In this document: piece by piece, positions 22,736 through 30,196 of the stretch
Layout of the letters: each line of letters opens with the position of its first letter
How positions within the stretch are numbered: position 1 is the stretch's first letter
NCBI GenBank assembly: GCA_966186595.1
Contig: CBIFWO010000003.1
Span: 1 to 64,000 of the forward strand
Source of the DNA: JALRBM01 sp966186595
GTDB lineage: Bacteria > Patescibacteriota > Saccharimonadia > Saccharimonadales > Saccharimonadaceae
Length of the DNA: 64,000 nucleotides
Reading direction: 5' to 3'
Notes under the pieces: model-generated
What the model saw: only the letters and a program-made list of their open reading frames with translations
Database searches by the model: none
What the model was told of the DNA's origin: nothing
Position numbers and translations under genes: made by a program

Positions 22736-22751
22736 TTGAGTTTTAATTAAA

Positions 22752-23252
22752 TTAGGCAGACTGCTGCTGACCACCAGAGAGATAGTCGATTTCTTTGATG
22801 ATGTCTAGGAGTGCTTGTGCTCGGCGTGCTTCATCGGCAATGTTTTTTGCTGCATCGTGCGCCGGAGCAATCAAGGCTTGATCATCTGTTGAACGAAGAA
22901 GCAGAAGGTAAGTGTCAAATTTTTCCTCAGGTGAAACGTCCAGCTTATCGACGAGTGGACGAAGTTCGTTCAGAGCACTTTGTTTAATTGTTTCAAGATC
23001 GCCGCTGACGGGTGACGCGATTGGTGCGGCCGTCGGAGCGGGGGGAACGACAGGAAGCTCCGGTTCCGCTACAGGCACTGGATCTGGAAGTGTTGCCGCA
23101 GCCTCGACAGTTTCATCTGCCTCGGTCGTGGCAGAATCATCGGCGACAGGAGTTGCTGCAGCCTCGTCTGCTTGTTGATTCACGCCGGCGAGCACCTTGG
23201 CCAGTTCTTGGTCATCGCTAATTGGTTGCTGATTCGTTGGTTGAATGTCCAT
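22752..23252 (-). CDS. Acidic Pro/Ala-rich protein with conserved helical C-domain
   Basis: 166 aa. Residues 1-85 are low-complexity and acidic/Pro-rich (probably disordered). The C-terminal 75 residues form a helical unit (NELRPLVDKLDVSPEEKFD, then AHDAAKNIADEARRAQALLDIIKE). I recognise the layout as common in Saccharibacteria but know no function. The start is ATG 23252 with AGAGGTGG upstream; an in-frame GTG two codons earlier is less suitable. No signal or membrane segment. Confidence 0.65.
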   Translation of the reverse strand: MDIQPTNQQPISDDQELAKVLAGVNQQADEAAATPVADDSATTEADETVEAAATLPDPVPVAEPELPVVPPAPTAAPIASPVSGDLETIKQSALNELRPLVDKLDVSPEEKFDTYLLLLRSTDDQALIAPAHDAAKNIADEARRAQALLDIIKEIDYLSGGQQQSA

Positions 23253-23356
23253 ACCCACCTCTGATATTAGTACTTATGCTTCGTTACTAAATACTGTATC
23301 ATAATAAGAGTACATGAGTAAAGCGAAGCTCATTTATTCCATTAGCGGGGAGGGCT

Positions 23357-24445
23357 ATGATGTTAGACGATGATAATGTTTTAAAGCAGCGCGATCCGCT
23401 GAATGCTTTGGGCGTTGCTGCCATGCAATTTGAACAGGCGAAATTTCCGGTAAGGGTCGACAATCCGGAACATGACGGCCGCGAGATCACGCGTATTGTT
23501 GTGGCAGGGATGGGTGGATCAGCACTCGCGGCACTTCTCATAAAATCAGTGTTCAGCGATGAATTTACCGTGCCGTTCGAGGTGGTTCGAACCTATGATT
23601 TGCCAGAGTATGTGGACTTTAACACACTTGTCATTGCCAGTAGCCACTCGGGTAATACGGAGGAGACATTGAACGCGCTGGCTCAAGCGAAAACGAAGAA
23701 TGCCCAAGTCGGCACGATTGCTTCTGGTGGCAAGCTACTGGATGATGCTAAGGCGAATTCGATAGCCTATGTCGAGATTCCCGCAGGTTTGCAGCCGCGC
23801 ATGGCGATGATTACCAATCTACGGGCACTCGCAGCGTTACTAGTGCATTTTGGGGTAATGCGCCACGAACGTTTTGCGCAAATTGCCGAGCAGGCAGACT
23901 GGCTAGAGGAGCAGACCAAGAATTGGACGAGTGATGTGACGGTAGACAAGAACTACGCCAAGCAGCTGGCCCTCCTCGCGGTGGGCAAGACGCCGGTGTT
24001 TTACGCCGGTCCACTCATGGCACCGATTGCGTACAAGTGGAAAATCAGTTGGAATGAAAATGCCAAAAACGTGGCGTTTTGGAACGAGTATCCCGAATTT
24101 AATCACAATGAATTTATTGGCTGGACATCGCACCCCGTCGAGAAACCGTTCATTATCTTTGACCTGACCAGTAGTTTCGAGCCCCCTCGCGTACTAAAAC
24201 GTATGGAGATTAGCGATCGGCTGCTCAGCGGCATGCGACCAAAAGCCAATACGATCAAGATAGAAGGTGAGTCGCCCATTGCTCAATGTTTGTGGGGATG
24301 TATCCTGGCAGACTTTGTCAGCACTTACGTCGCGATTCTCAATGGCGTAGATCCGACGCCGGTTGAGTTGGTGGAGAAGCTAAAAAGAGAATTGGCGAAT
24401 GACCAAACCTCCTTTGCGTCGCCTCATCGCCATGAAGGCATTTAG
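23357..24445 (+). CDS. Bifunctional phosphoglucose/phosphomannose isomerase
   Basis: 362 aa with two SIS domains. GMGGSALAA, SSHSGNTEETL and the C-terminal domain with WNENAKNVAFWNEYPEFNHNE are characteristic of the archaeal-type PGI/PMI family (about 330 aa). It interconverts glucose-6-P, fructose-6-P and mannose-6-P, feeding glycolysis and sugar nucleotides. GGGGAGGG lies just before the ATG. Monocistronic by appearance. Confidence 0.9.
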   Translation: MMLDDDNVLKQRDPLNALGVAAMQFEQAKFPVRVDNPEHDGREITRIVVAGMGGSALAALLIKSVFSDEFTVPFEVVRTYDLPEYVDFNTLVIASSHSGNTEETLNALAQAKTKNAQVGTIASGGKLLDDAKANSIAYVEIPAGLQPRMAMITNLRALAALLVHFGVMRHERFAQIAEQADWLEEQTKNWTSDVTVDKNYAKQLALLAVGKTPVFYAGPLMAPIAYKWKISWNENAKNVAFWNEYPEFNHNEFIGWTSHPVEKPFIIFDLTSSFEPPRVLKRMEISDRLLSGMRPKANTIKIEGESPIAQCLWGCILADFVSTYVAILNGVDPTPVELVEKLKRELANDQTSFASPHRHEGI

Positions 24446-24463
24446 GGATATTCGGGACTAAAA

Positions 24464-25045
24464 TTAATCTCTGATTAATTCTGCAATCTTTTGTGAGGTA
24501 TGATCAATTGAATCAAGTCCGTTAATAGTGGTGACATTATCAAAGTATTTCATGATGTCGCGGTAGCTTTGGTGAAGTTGGTTCAGGTACGAAGGAGTCA
24601 TGACGATGTCGTCAATCGGATCATGAATGCCAGTTGCGGCGTGACGCGCTATCGATATCTCTGTTGGTTGATCGAAGAAAAGCACTGTATCTGTCAAAGA
24701 GAAATAGCGGGATAGGGAGTTATGGACAGCAAGACTTTCCTCAGGGGTAATCCTTTTCTGTGCTTGGTAGACACCCGCCCATGCTAGGGTGTCGTTGATC
24801 CCTCTGTCAAGGAGGAGAAAGTCAACTTGATCGTGTAGGCATTTAAAGTAATAGGATAGCGCAGTCGTGGCTCGCATCATAATGAAAGCAAGACTTTCTT
24901 CTACGGGGATGTGCTCTACACCCGGTCGGTTTCGATCATCTAGAATAGCAACCTTATAACCCTGCTCTAGTAGGCTATCCTTTAGAATGTGTAACTGTGT
25001 TGTTTTGCCAGCCCGCGGCATCCCAATAAATTCTATCGTACGCAT
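24464..25045 (-). CDS. P-loop nucleoside/nucleotide kinase-like protein
   Basis: 193 aa. Walker A is GMPRAGKTT near residue 10 and a DRG motif (LLLDRGINDT) sits near residue 80, as in thymidylate and deoxynucleoside kinases. The rest fits the dTMP-kinase-like fold, but no thymidylate-specific signature is clear. Of two adjacent ATGs I use 25045 because TATACT ends 6 nt before it. It is probably a salvage kinase, relevant for an organism without de novo nucleotide synthesis. Substrate unknown. Confidence 0.7.
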   Translation of the reverse strand: MRTIEFIGMPRAGKTTQLHILKDSLLEQGYKVAILDDRNRPGVEHIPVEESLAFIMMRATTALSYYFKCLHDQVDFLLLDRGINDTLAWAGVYQAQKRITPEESLAVHNSLSRYFSLTDTVLFFDQPTEISIARHAATGIHDPIDDIVMTPSYLNQLHQSYRDIMKYFDNVTTINGLDSIDHTSQKIAELIRD

Positions 25046-25084
25046 CATGTAAGTATATCTAACCAGTGAGACGATTTGAAATGA

Positions 25085-26014
25085 TTAACTCTTTTTTGGC
25101 AGGAAGTTCTCACCGAGCATGCAGCGAACGCTTCCGCCGCCAATTGTTTCGATGGTGGGAATGGCGAATGGTAGTAAGGTTTTGTCTTTACCAAGTGCCG
25201 ATCGTTGTTCGGCAGTAAAGTTGTCGTGAGCTGTTTGGCTCATGGCAACGAATAATTCGCCATCATCATTTTGAAGTTCTAATACGTTGCCGCAAAACGC
25301 TGACATTTGTGCTTGTGAAATCTCGATAACTTCATGGCTGGTGTTTTTCAGGGTATCGAGGACGAGTTGTCGTTCGGTGTCGTCGGTAATTGCTTCTGCA
25401 CAAAGAACGGCCGTCGTACTTTGAATACCCATAAGAACGTTGGTGTGATAGACAGGGGTGCCGTCCTGGCCATAGGCATGGAATAGTATCGGTTTGTAGC
25501 CCAGTTCCACGGCATGATTTGTAAAGAGGCCAGTATCGCAACGTGGCGAAATACATCCGTAGACGATCTTATTTTCGTGGTCAAAGATCATTACTCCCGT
25601 GCTTTCGAGGGCCAGGCCATACTCTTCGGTCGGGCTCATATCGGTGATTTGTGCGATCTTAAAATCTTTGGATAGGTTTTCAACTGCCGCGTAACTTCGC
25701 TCGATGCGACGACTTTGGGTCGCCATCGGGTAAAGATACATGTAGCCATTAGACCAAGTACTAAACCAGTTGTTTGGGAAAACGGCGTCGGGTTTTCGGA
25801 GTGTGTCGGTGTCTTCAAAAACAGTGACGTGCACGCCGTTTTGACGCAGCTTTTCAACCATAGAACCGAATTCTTGGTCAGCTCGCTCGTGAACTTCCTT
25901 CGAACTGAGCTCGGTGTGATTTTGAAATGTATTGGTAACTGCAGTCTGCTCGTTAAAGCCAAAGCTTGTCGGGCGAACCATCAAGACGGCCGAGGTTGAT
26001 TGTAATGATTTCAT
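25085..26014 (-). CDS. CtlX-type citrulline/guanidino hydrolase (amidinotransferase superfamily)
   Basis: 309 aa of the COG4874 family. Key stretches are KPDAVFPNNWFS (acidic substrate site), ESTGVMIFDH, YHTNVLMGI (catalytic His) and IGGGSVRCML (nucleophilic Cys). The superfamily includes arginine deiminase and DDAH. CtlX members act on citrulline. Arginine and citrulline metabolism matters in host-dependent Saccharibacteria, but specificity here is inferred. TATAAT ends 9 nt before the ATG. Confidence 0.83.
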   Translation of the reverse strand: MKSLQSTSAVLMVRPTSFGFNEQTAVTNTFQNHTELSSKEVHERADQEFGSMVEKLRQNGVHVTVFEDTDTLRKPDAVFPNNWFSTWSNGYMYLYPMATQSRRIERSYAAVENLSKDFKIAQITDMSPTEEYGLALESTGVMIFDHENKIVYGCISPRCDTGLFTNHAVELGYKPILFHAYGQDGTPVYHTNVLMGIQSTTAVLCAEAITDDTERQLVLDTLKNTSHEVIEISQAQMSAFCGNVLELQNDDGELFVAMSQTAHDNFTAEQRSALGKDKTLLPFAIPTIETIGGGSVRCMLGENFLPKKS

Positions 26015-26059
26015 AATGAGATCATTATAGACCTACGTATGATGTGTGTAAATAGTCGT

Positions 26060-27286
26060 CTAACGATACAATCGAAGCGATTCGATAGGGTCTTTCTTGG
26101 CTGCTCGAGCTGCGGGGTAAAGGCCAAAGAGGATGCCGACAGCAAGCGATGTACCGAACGAGATCGCAGCGATTTCCCAGGTGATTGCCGGATCGAACGG
26201 TAGTAGGGTGCTGATGGCAAAAGCTAAAAGATAGCCACCGAGATACCCAAGCACACCTCCGATAATACTGATAATGAGAGCTTCGGTCATGAATTGCCAG
26301 ACGATGTTGCGGTTGCTGGCACCGACGGCTTTTCGCAGGCCAATTTCGCGCGTGCGTTCCGCGACACCTACCAGCATGATATTCATGATACCGATTCCAC
26401 CTACGACAAGCGAAATTGCGGCGATAGTCGTCATGACAACCGTAATTGCCTGGAACAATTGGCTGCTGGGACGCGCCACATCTTTACCGGACAGGATGGT
26501 GAAGTCCTTTTCGCCCAGGTGGTTTGTTTGCAAAGTTTTTTCGACAGAATTGATCATAGTCGGGAGATGTCCTGTACTTTCAGCGCGGATATTGATTTGT
26601 TGGATTTGGGCAATTCCTTGATGGAAGCTCTTGCCGCTTTCCAGACTGATGATAGCGGCATGGTCAAAGTCGACGTTATTGAAATTGATCGGATTGTTGA
26701 TGCGTTTTAGGATGCCGATGACGGTGAATTTTTGACCGCGTACAGTAAAGGTTCGTCCGATGGATTGATCAGTTCCAAAGAGGTCAATTGACAGCTGGCT
26801 GCCAAGTACCGCCGTATCGCGATTGGTAACACTATCGATAAATTGGCCGTCGCGGATTGGTAGTTTGGCGATATCCACGAGCGATGGTGTCGAAGCAACG
26901 ATAGTGCTCTCCTTGGCTACGGTGTCATTCGCGCGGATGCTACTGTTGACGATCATAATTGGTGCCGCGTCTCTTACGTCATCTAGTTGCTCCAGATCAA
27001 TTAAATCCTGCTCGGTGATAGTGCTGGCAATGTACGACTGGGGCGAGATTGTCTGTATGAGCCCGGCGCTGCTCGTACTGCCGGGGCGCAGAACCGCGAT
27101 GTTGCCCTCGAGTGAATCGACTTGGCGCGAAATAATATTAGTAATACCACTGCTCAGCGACAAGATAGTGGTGATGCTAGCTACGCCAATCGCCACGCCG
27201 ATGACGGTGAGGAGCGTTCGCATGCGAGTATTCCTAAGCGAATGGCGGGCGGTATGGATATGTTCGAAGAGAAGGGGGCGGGTCAT
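26060..27286 (-). CDS. MacB/FtsX-type ABC transporter permease
   Basis: 408 aa. One N-terminal membrane helix (residues 20-45, RMRTLLTVIGVAIGVASI) is followed by a large extracytoplasmic MacB_PCD domain. Three C-terminal helices make up the FtsX domain, with the signature RTREIGLRKAVGASNRNI. MacB-like pumps export peptides, antibiotics or lipoproteins by a mechanotransmission mechanism. The start overlaps the stop of the ATPase gene by ATGA. The partner periplasmic adaptor (MacA) is not visible here. Confidence 0.92.
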   Translation of the reverse strand: MTRPLLFEHIHTARHSLRNTRMRTLLTVIGVAIGVASITTILSLSSGITNIISRQVDSLEGNIAVLRPGSTSSAGLIQTISPQSYIASTITEQDLIDLEQLDDVRDAAPIMIVNSSIRANDTVAKESTIVASTPSLVDIAKLPIRDGQFIDSVTNRDTAVLGSQLSIDLFGTDQSIGRTFTVRGQKFTVIGILKRINNPINFNNVDFDHAAIISLESGKSFHQGIAQIQQINIRAESTGHLPTMINSVEKTLQTNHLGEKDFTILSGKDVARPSSQLFQAITVVMTTIAAISLVVGGIGIMNIMLVGVAERTREIGLRKAVGASNRNIVWQFMTEALIISIIGGVLGYLGGYLLAFAISTLLPFDPAITWEIAAISFGTSLAVGILFGLYPAARAAKKDPIESLRLYR

Positions 27287-28134
27287 TTCTTCCTGCCCTT
27301 CGCTTTTTTACTCTTCGTGGGCGTTCGCTTTTTTGGCGCTTTTTTGGCAGATGTTTTCTTATCGGCTTCCTTTGGTTTGGCGTTTCGTGCGCTCAGAGGA
27401 ATTTTCTCGGCCAGTGACTTTTCAAGATTGAGCGGCGTCTTGGTATCACTTGCAATCTGTCCATCGAGCATATGAATGACGCGGCTGGCGTAGGTCGTCA
27501 GCGCTGGGTTATGCGTCACCATAATGATCGTGTTACCGCGCTGATGAATGTCGGACAGTTCGCGCATGATGACATGGCTAGATCGACTATCCAGGTTGCC
27601 AGTTGGTTCGTCCGCCAGAACGATCGAAGGATTGTTGACGAGCGCCCGCGCGATCGCAACACGCTGCATTTGTCCGCCCGAAAGTTGCCAGGGCATATAG
27701 TATTCTCGCTCCGACAGATGGAAATTCCCCAGCATTTCACTCGCCATTTTCAATCGCTTGGTGCGTGTAATTCCCTTGTACGTCAGGGGTAGGGCAACGT
27801 TCTCAATGACATTCAGACGATCAACCAGGTTGAAGCTTTGAAATACCATACCGATCTGTTGACTGCGAATTCGGGCGTGGCGCACATCCGAAAGATCCTC
27901 TACCGGCGTCCCATCCAACTGGTACTCACCATCGTTCGAGGTGTCGAGCAGGCCAAGAATGTTGAGGAGTGTCGTCTTACCACATCCGCTGGGGCCCATG
28001 ATGGCGATAAACTCACCTTTTTCGATGGTAAGGTCAATTCCGTCCAGTGCATACTGCTCGGCGTCGCCCATGCCGTAACGCTTTTTCAGGCCGCGGAGCT
28101 GAATAACTGGTGGAACTGTTTCTGTTTCGATCAT
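27283..28134 (-). CDS. MacB/LolD-type ABC transporter ATPase with Lys-rich tail
   Basis: 283 aa. Walker A GPSGCGKTT, Q-loop FQSFNL, signature LSGGQMQRVAIARAL and Walker B IVLADEPTGNLD are intact. The last 35 residues are a Lys/Ala/Pro-rich extension (KKTSAKKAPKKRTPTK) not usual in LolD, perhaps nucleic-acid or membrane binding. The start at 28134 is chosen because TATAAT ends 7 nt before it; three more upstream codons are open. Operon with the permease. Confidence 0.92.
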   Translation of the reverse strand: MIETETVPPVIQLRGLKKRYGMGDAEQYALDGIDLTIEKGEFIAIMGPSGCGKTTLLNILGLLDTSNDGEYQLDGTPVEDLSDVRHARIRSQQIGMVFQSFNLVDRLNVIENVALPLTYKGITRTKRLKMASEMLGNFHLSEREYYMPWQLSGGQMQRVAIARALVNNPSIVLADEPTGNLDSRSSHVIMRELSDIHQRGNTIIMVTHNPALTTYASRVIHMLDGQIASDTKTPLNLEKSLAEKIPLSARNAKPKEADKKTSAKKAPKKRTPTKSKKAKGRKK

Positions 28135-28239
28135 TATTACCATTATAGATAGGCCACTTTGTCAAAAGCAACCAGAGAGGGCCGTAATTAATACAACTGA
28201 TTGAAAGGGGCAAGCAAGTCAGGTAGTATTAAGTGGAAA

Positions 28240-28330
28240 CGGAGAGGTGCAAGAGTGGTTGAATTGGCACGCCTGGAACGCGTGTGTGCCAGCGATGGTA
28301 CCCAGGGTTCGAATCCCTGTCTCTCCGCCA
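28240..28330 (+). tRNA. tRNA-Ser(GGA)
   Basis: Class II tRNA with acceptor GGAGAGG/TCTCTCC (final G-T pairs), discriminator G and encoded CCA. The anticodon stem is CACGC/GCGTG with loop CTGGAAC, giving anticodon GGA for UCC/UCU. A long variable arm and GGTTCGAATCC are present. 91 nt with CCA. Confidence 0.95.
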
Positions 28331-28455
28331 AGAAGTTATTCCAGATACTCGCAAGCTATGCGGGTATGACTACGTCGTAGACATACTTGTATTTTCCAAA
28401 TAATCTGTTATTATATTCCTACACGAGAAGATCGTTACCGTAAGGGAGGACCGTC

Positions 28456-28587
28456 ATGCGACAGTACGGCGAATTGAGGGTGTCGTCCTACTACACACCC
28501 GATCGAGATTGGGAGCTGCGAAATGTTCGTTGCAGCTTCGTCTCATCTGATGATGAGCACACGTCGCTACCGGGGTCGGCCCCCTAG
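28456..28587 (+). CDS. Short accessory ORF, probably the first part of a frameshifted gene
   Basis: 43 aa (MRQYGELRVSSYYTPD...) with an ideal AAGGGAGG Shine-Dalgarno 6 nt before the ATG and a promoter around 28388-28420. It ends at a TAG right after a run of five C. The +1 frame (28523-28732) then stays open and reads ALTRLAQDGWGLVTSVSL, which resembles the GWELV core of DUF4177-type small domains. A fused product would be about 90 aa. GC-rich codons and a downstream hairpin mark it as a cassette. Confidence 0.5.
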   Translation: MRQYGELRVSSYYTPDRDWELRNVRCSFVSSDDEHTSLPGSAP

Positions 28588-28732
28588 CGCGCTAACCCGG
28601 CTGGCGCAAGATGGCTGGGGGCTCGTCACGAGCGTCAGTCTCCAGAAGATGGAGGGTGGTCGCCAGCTCGTTCAGGAGATCATCCACACGATGGTGCGGG
28701 ATGTTCCGGACGAGCCGCCTGGCCAACTCTGA
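28523..28732 (+). CDS. Second frame of the probable frameshifted accessory gene
   Basis: 69 aa if read from its own ATG, which lacks a Shine-Dalgarno and overlaps the preceding ORF by 65 nt. The convincing protein-like part starts around 28590 (LTRLAQDGWGLVTSVSLQKM). It is most simply the C-terminal half of the gene that begins at 28456. Function unknown. Confidence 0.4.
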   Translation: MFVAASSHLMMSTRRYRGRPPSALTRLAQDGWGLVTSVSLQKMEGGRQLVQEIIHTMVRDVPDEPPGQL

Positions 28733-28765
28733 TTGGCTGCGACCTAGGTCATCTCGCGGGTGGGG

Positions 28766-28798
28766 CAGGTGGCGCTGCAGTAACATGCACGCCACCTG
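28766..28798 (+). terminator. Hairpin after the 28456 cassette
   Basis: CAGGTGGCG/CGCCACCTG 9-bp stem with an inner GCA/TGC, 33 nt after the stop at 28732. Confidence 0.75.
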
Positions 28799-28850
28799 GA
28801 TATCCCCAAGCACAATTGAATTTTTTTATTATTCCACCTAGACTTGAACT

Positions 28851-29915
28851 ATGACAAACAAACGGGTGGTGAACAAAAAAGTTTCTCAAAAAGTGAAAAT
28901 GAAGCCTTTCTATCGACGGAGGGGCTTTTTGTGGTCGGCGGGCAGTATCGTCGGAATAATTCTCATCGTATTATTGGCGTTTCGGGTCAGTCCATGGCCA
29001 GGCGCGCTAATTATTCGCAAGGTTTTTGAAGACGACAATGTAAAAGTAAAGCAGGCGCTGGAAAGGCATACGCCGGCGGGCGTGACGAAAGTAGCCGATC
29101 GACAATATTCGGCTGGTCCCGATACGCGTCTAGATGTCTACTACCCCGAGCATACGAGTGCTCCACTGGCGACGCTGATCTGGACGCATGGTGGTGCATG
29201 GATATCCGGGGATAAGGATAACGCCGAGCCCTACTATCGTTTGATCGCTAGCAAGGGTTATACGGTCGTTTCGCTAGACTACACACTGGCACCGGCAAAA
29301 TCCTACCCCGCACAAATCCACCAGTTGAACGATGCGCATAAATATATATTGGATAATGCCAAAAAATTCCACGTTGATGCGAATAAGATTATGCTGGCGG
29401 GGGATTCAGCGGGTTCGCAATTTTCGGCACAAATGGCGGCGTTGATCACGAATGAAGAATACGCCAGGGAAGTGGGGATTGAGATGGCACTCGCTCCAAG
29501 CCAATTAAAGGGCCTAGTTCTCAACTGCGGTATTTATAAGATGGAAGGCCTGGCCCATCCCGACCCCACACTGCCAAAGATTGTGGGTTGGGGCGATGAC
29601 GTGGCGGTGTGGTCGTATTCGGGTACGAGCGATTTTTCAGATCCGGTCATTCGTCAGATGTCGCCATATTATCATGTAACCAAGGATTATCCGCCTGTCT
29701 ATATTACTGGTGGGAATGCTGATCCGCTAACTGATGCGCAGTCGAGGCCATTTGCAGATGAGTTGGAATATCTAGGTGTACCAGTGTCACGCCTGTTCTA
29801 TCCGATGGATCACAAGCCAAAGCTGCCGCACGAATACCAGTTCAATCTGGATAATCAGGATGGGCAAAAGGCACTCGAGGCGACACTGGAATTCATGAAG
29901 ACCAGATCAAGCTAA
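28851..29915 (+). CDS. Membrane-anchored alpha/beta hydrolase (HSL-type esterase)
   Basis: 354 aa. Basic N-terminus and one membrane helix at residues 27-47, then an alpha/beta hydrolase of the hormone-sensitive-lipase group. Oxyanion-hole HGGAW, nucleophile elbow GDSAGSQ, and a likely acid/His pair in GGNADPL and DHKPKLPH. It probably hydrolyses short-chain esters outside the membrane. It follows a tRNA and a cassette. The codon style is that of the backbone. Confidence 0.85.
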   Translation: MTNKRVVNKKVSQKVKMKPFYRRRGFLWSAGSIVGIILIVLLAFRVSPWPGALIIRKVFEDDNVKVKQALERHTPAGVTKVADRQYSAGPDTRLDVYYPEHTSAPLATLIWTHGGAWISGDKDNAEPYYRLIASKGYTVVSLDYTLAPAKSYPAQIHQLNDAHKYILDNAKKFHVDANKIMLAGDSAGSQFSAQMAALITNEEYAREVGIEMALAPSQLKGLVLNCGIYKMEGLAHPDPTLPKIVGWGDDVAVWSYSGTSDFSDPVIRQMSPYYHVTKDYPPVYITGGNADPLTDAQSRPFADELEYLGVPVSRLFYPMDHKPKLPHEYQFNLDNQDGQKALEATLEFMKTRSS

Positions 29916-29927
29916 TGTGAACATAAG

Positions 29928-29974
29928 GCACCATATATAGCGTTGTAAATAACAAACACCACACTATAAAGTGT
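29928..29974 (+). promoter_or_regulatory. NrdR-like box pair 1 upstream of nrdA
   Basis: GCACCATATATAGCGT (29928-29943) matches the 16-base NrdR consensus ACACTATATATAGTGT at 13 or 14 positions by eye. CCACACTATAAAGTGT (29959-29974) matches at about 12. The offset of 31 bp is three helical turns, as known for NrdR pairs. Confidence 0.7.
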
Positions 29975-30017
29975 TGTAGACTGTGTAGTAATAAAAACCT
30001 GTTCAAAATGCTTGAAA

Positions 30018-30065
30018 ACCATACATATAGGGTCTATTATCGTATTTAGACACTACATATGTAGT
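30018..30065 (+). promoter_or_regulatory. NrdR-like box pair 2 upstream of nrdA
   Basis: ACCATACATATAGGGT (30018-30033) and ACACTACATATGTAGT (30050-30065), 32 bp apart, each matching the NrdR consensus at about 12 of 16 positions. Together with pair 1 this gives four boxes in 140 bp before nrdA. Confidence 0.65.
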
Positions 30066-30196
30066 AGTTCAATAAAAATACACATTATGCAAGGAGGGGA
30101 CTGTTGCCGCTACACACGGTACTTTTCTTGCGCCTCTGAAATGAGAGCCAGGGGAATGTGAGGGTAGAAAACAAAATTCGTAGCATAGGGGATAAA

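Noticed and set aside
30104..30139. Leader peptide with AAGGAGGGG site before nrdA
   Set aside because: Only 11 codons, no amino-acid pattern or attenuator hairpin; noted but not supported as a gene.
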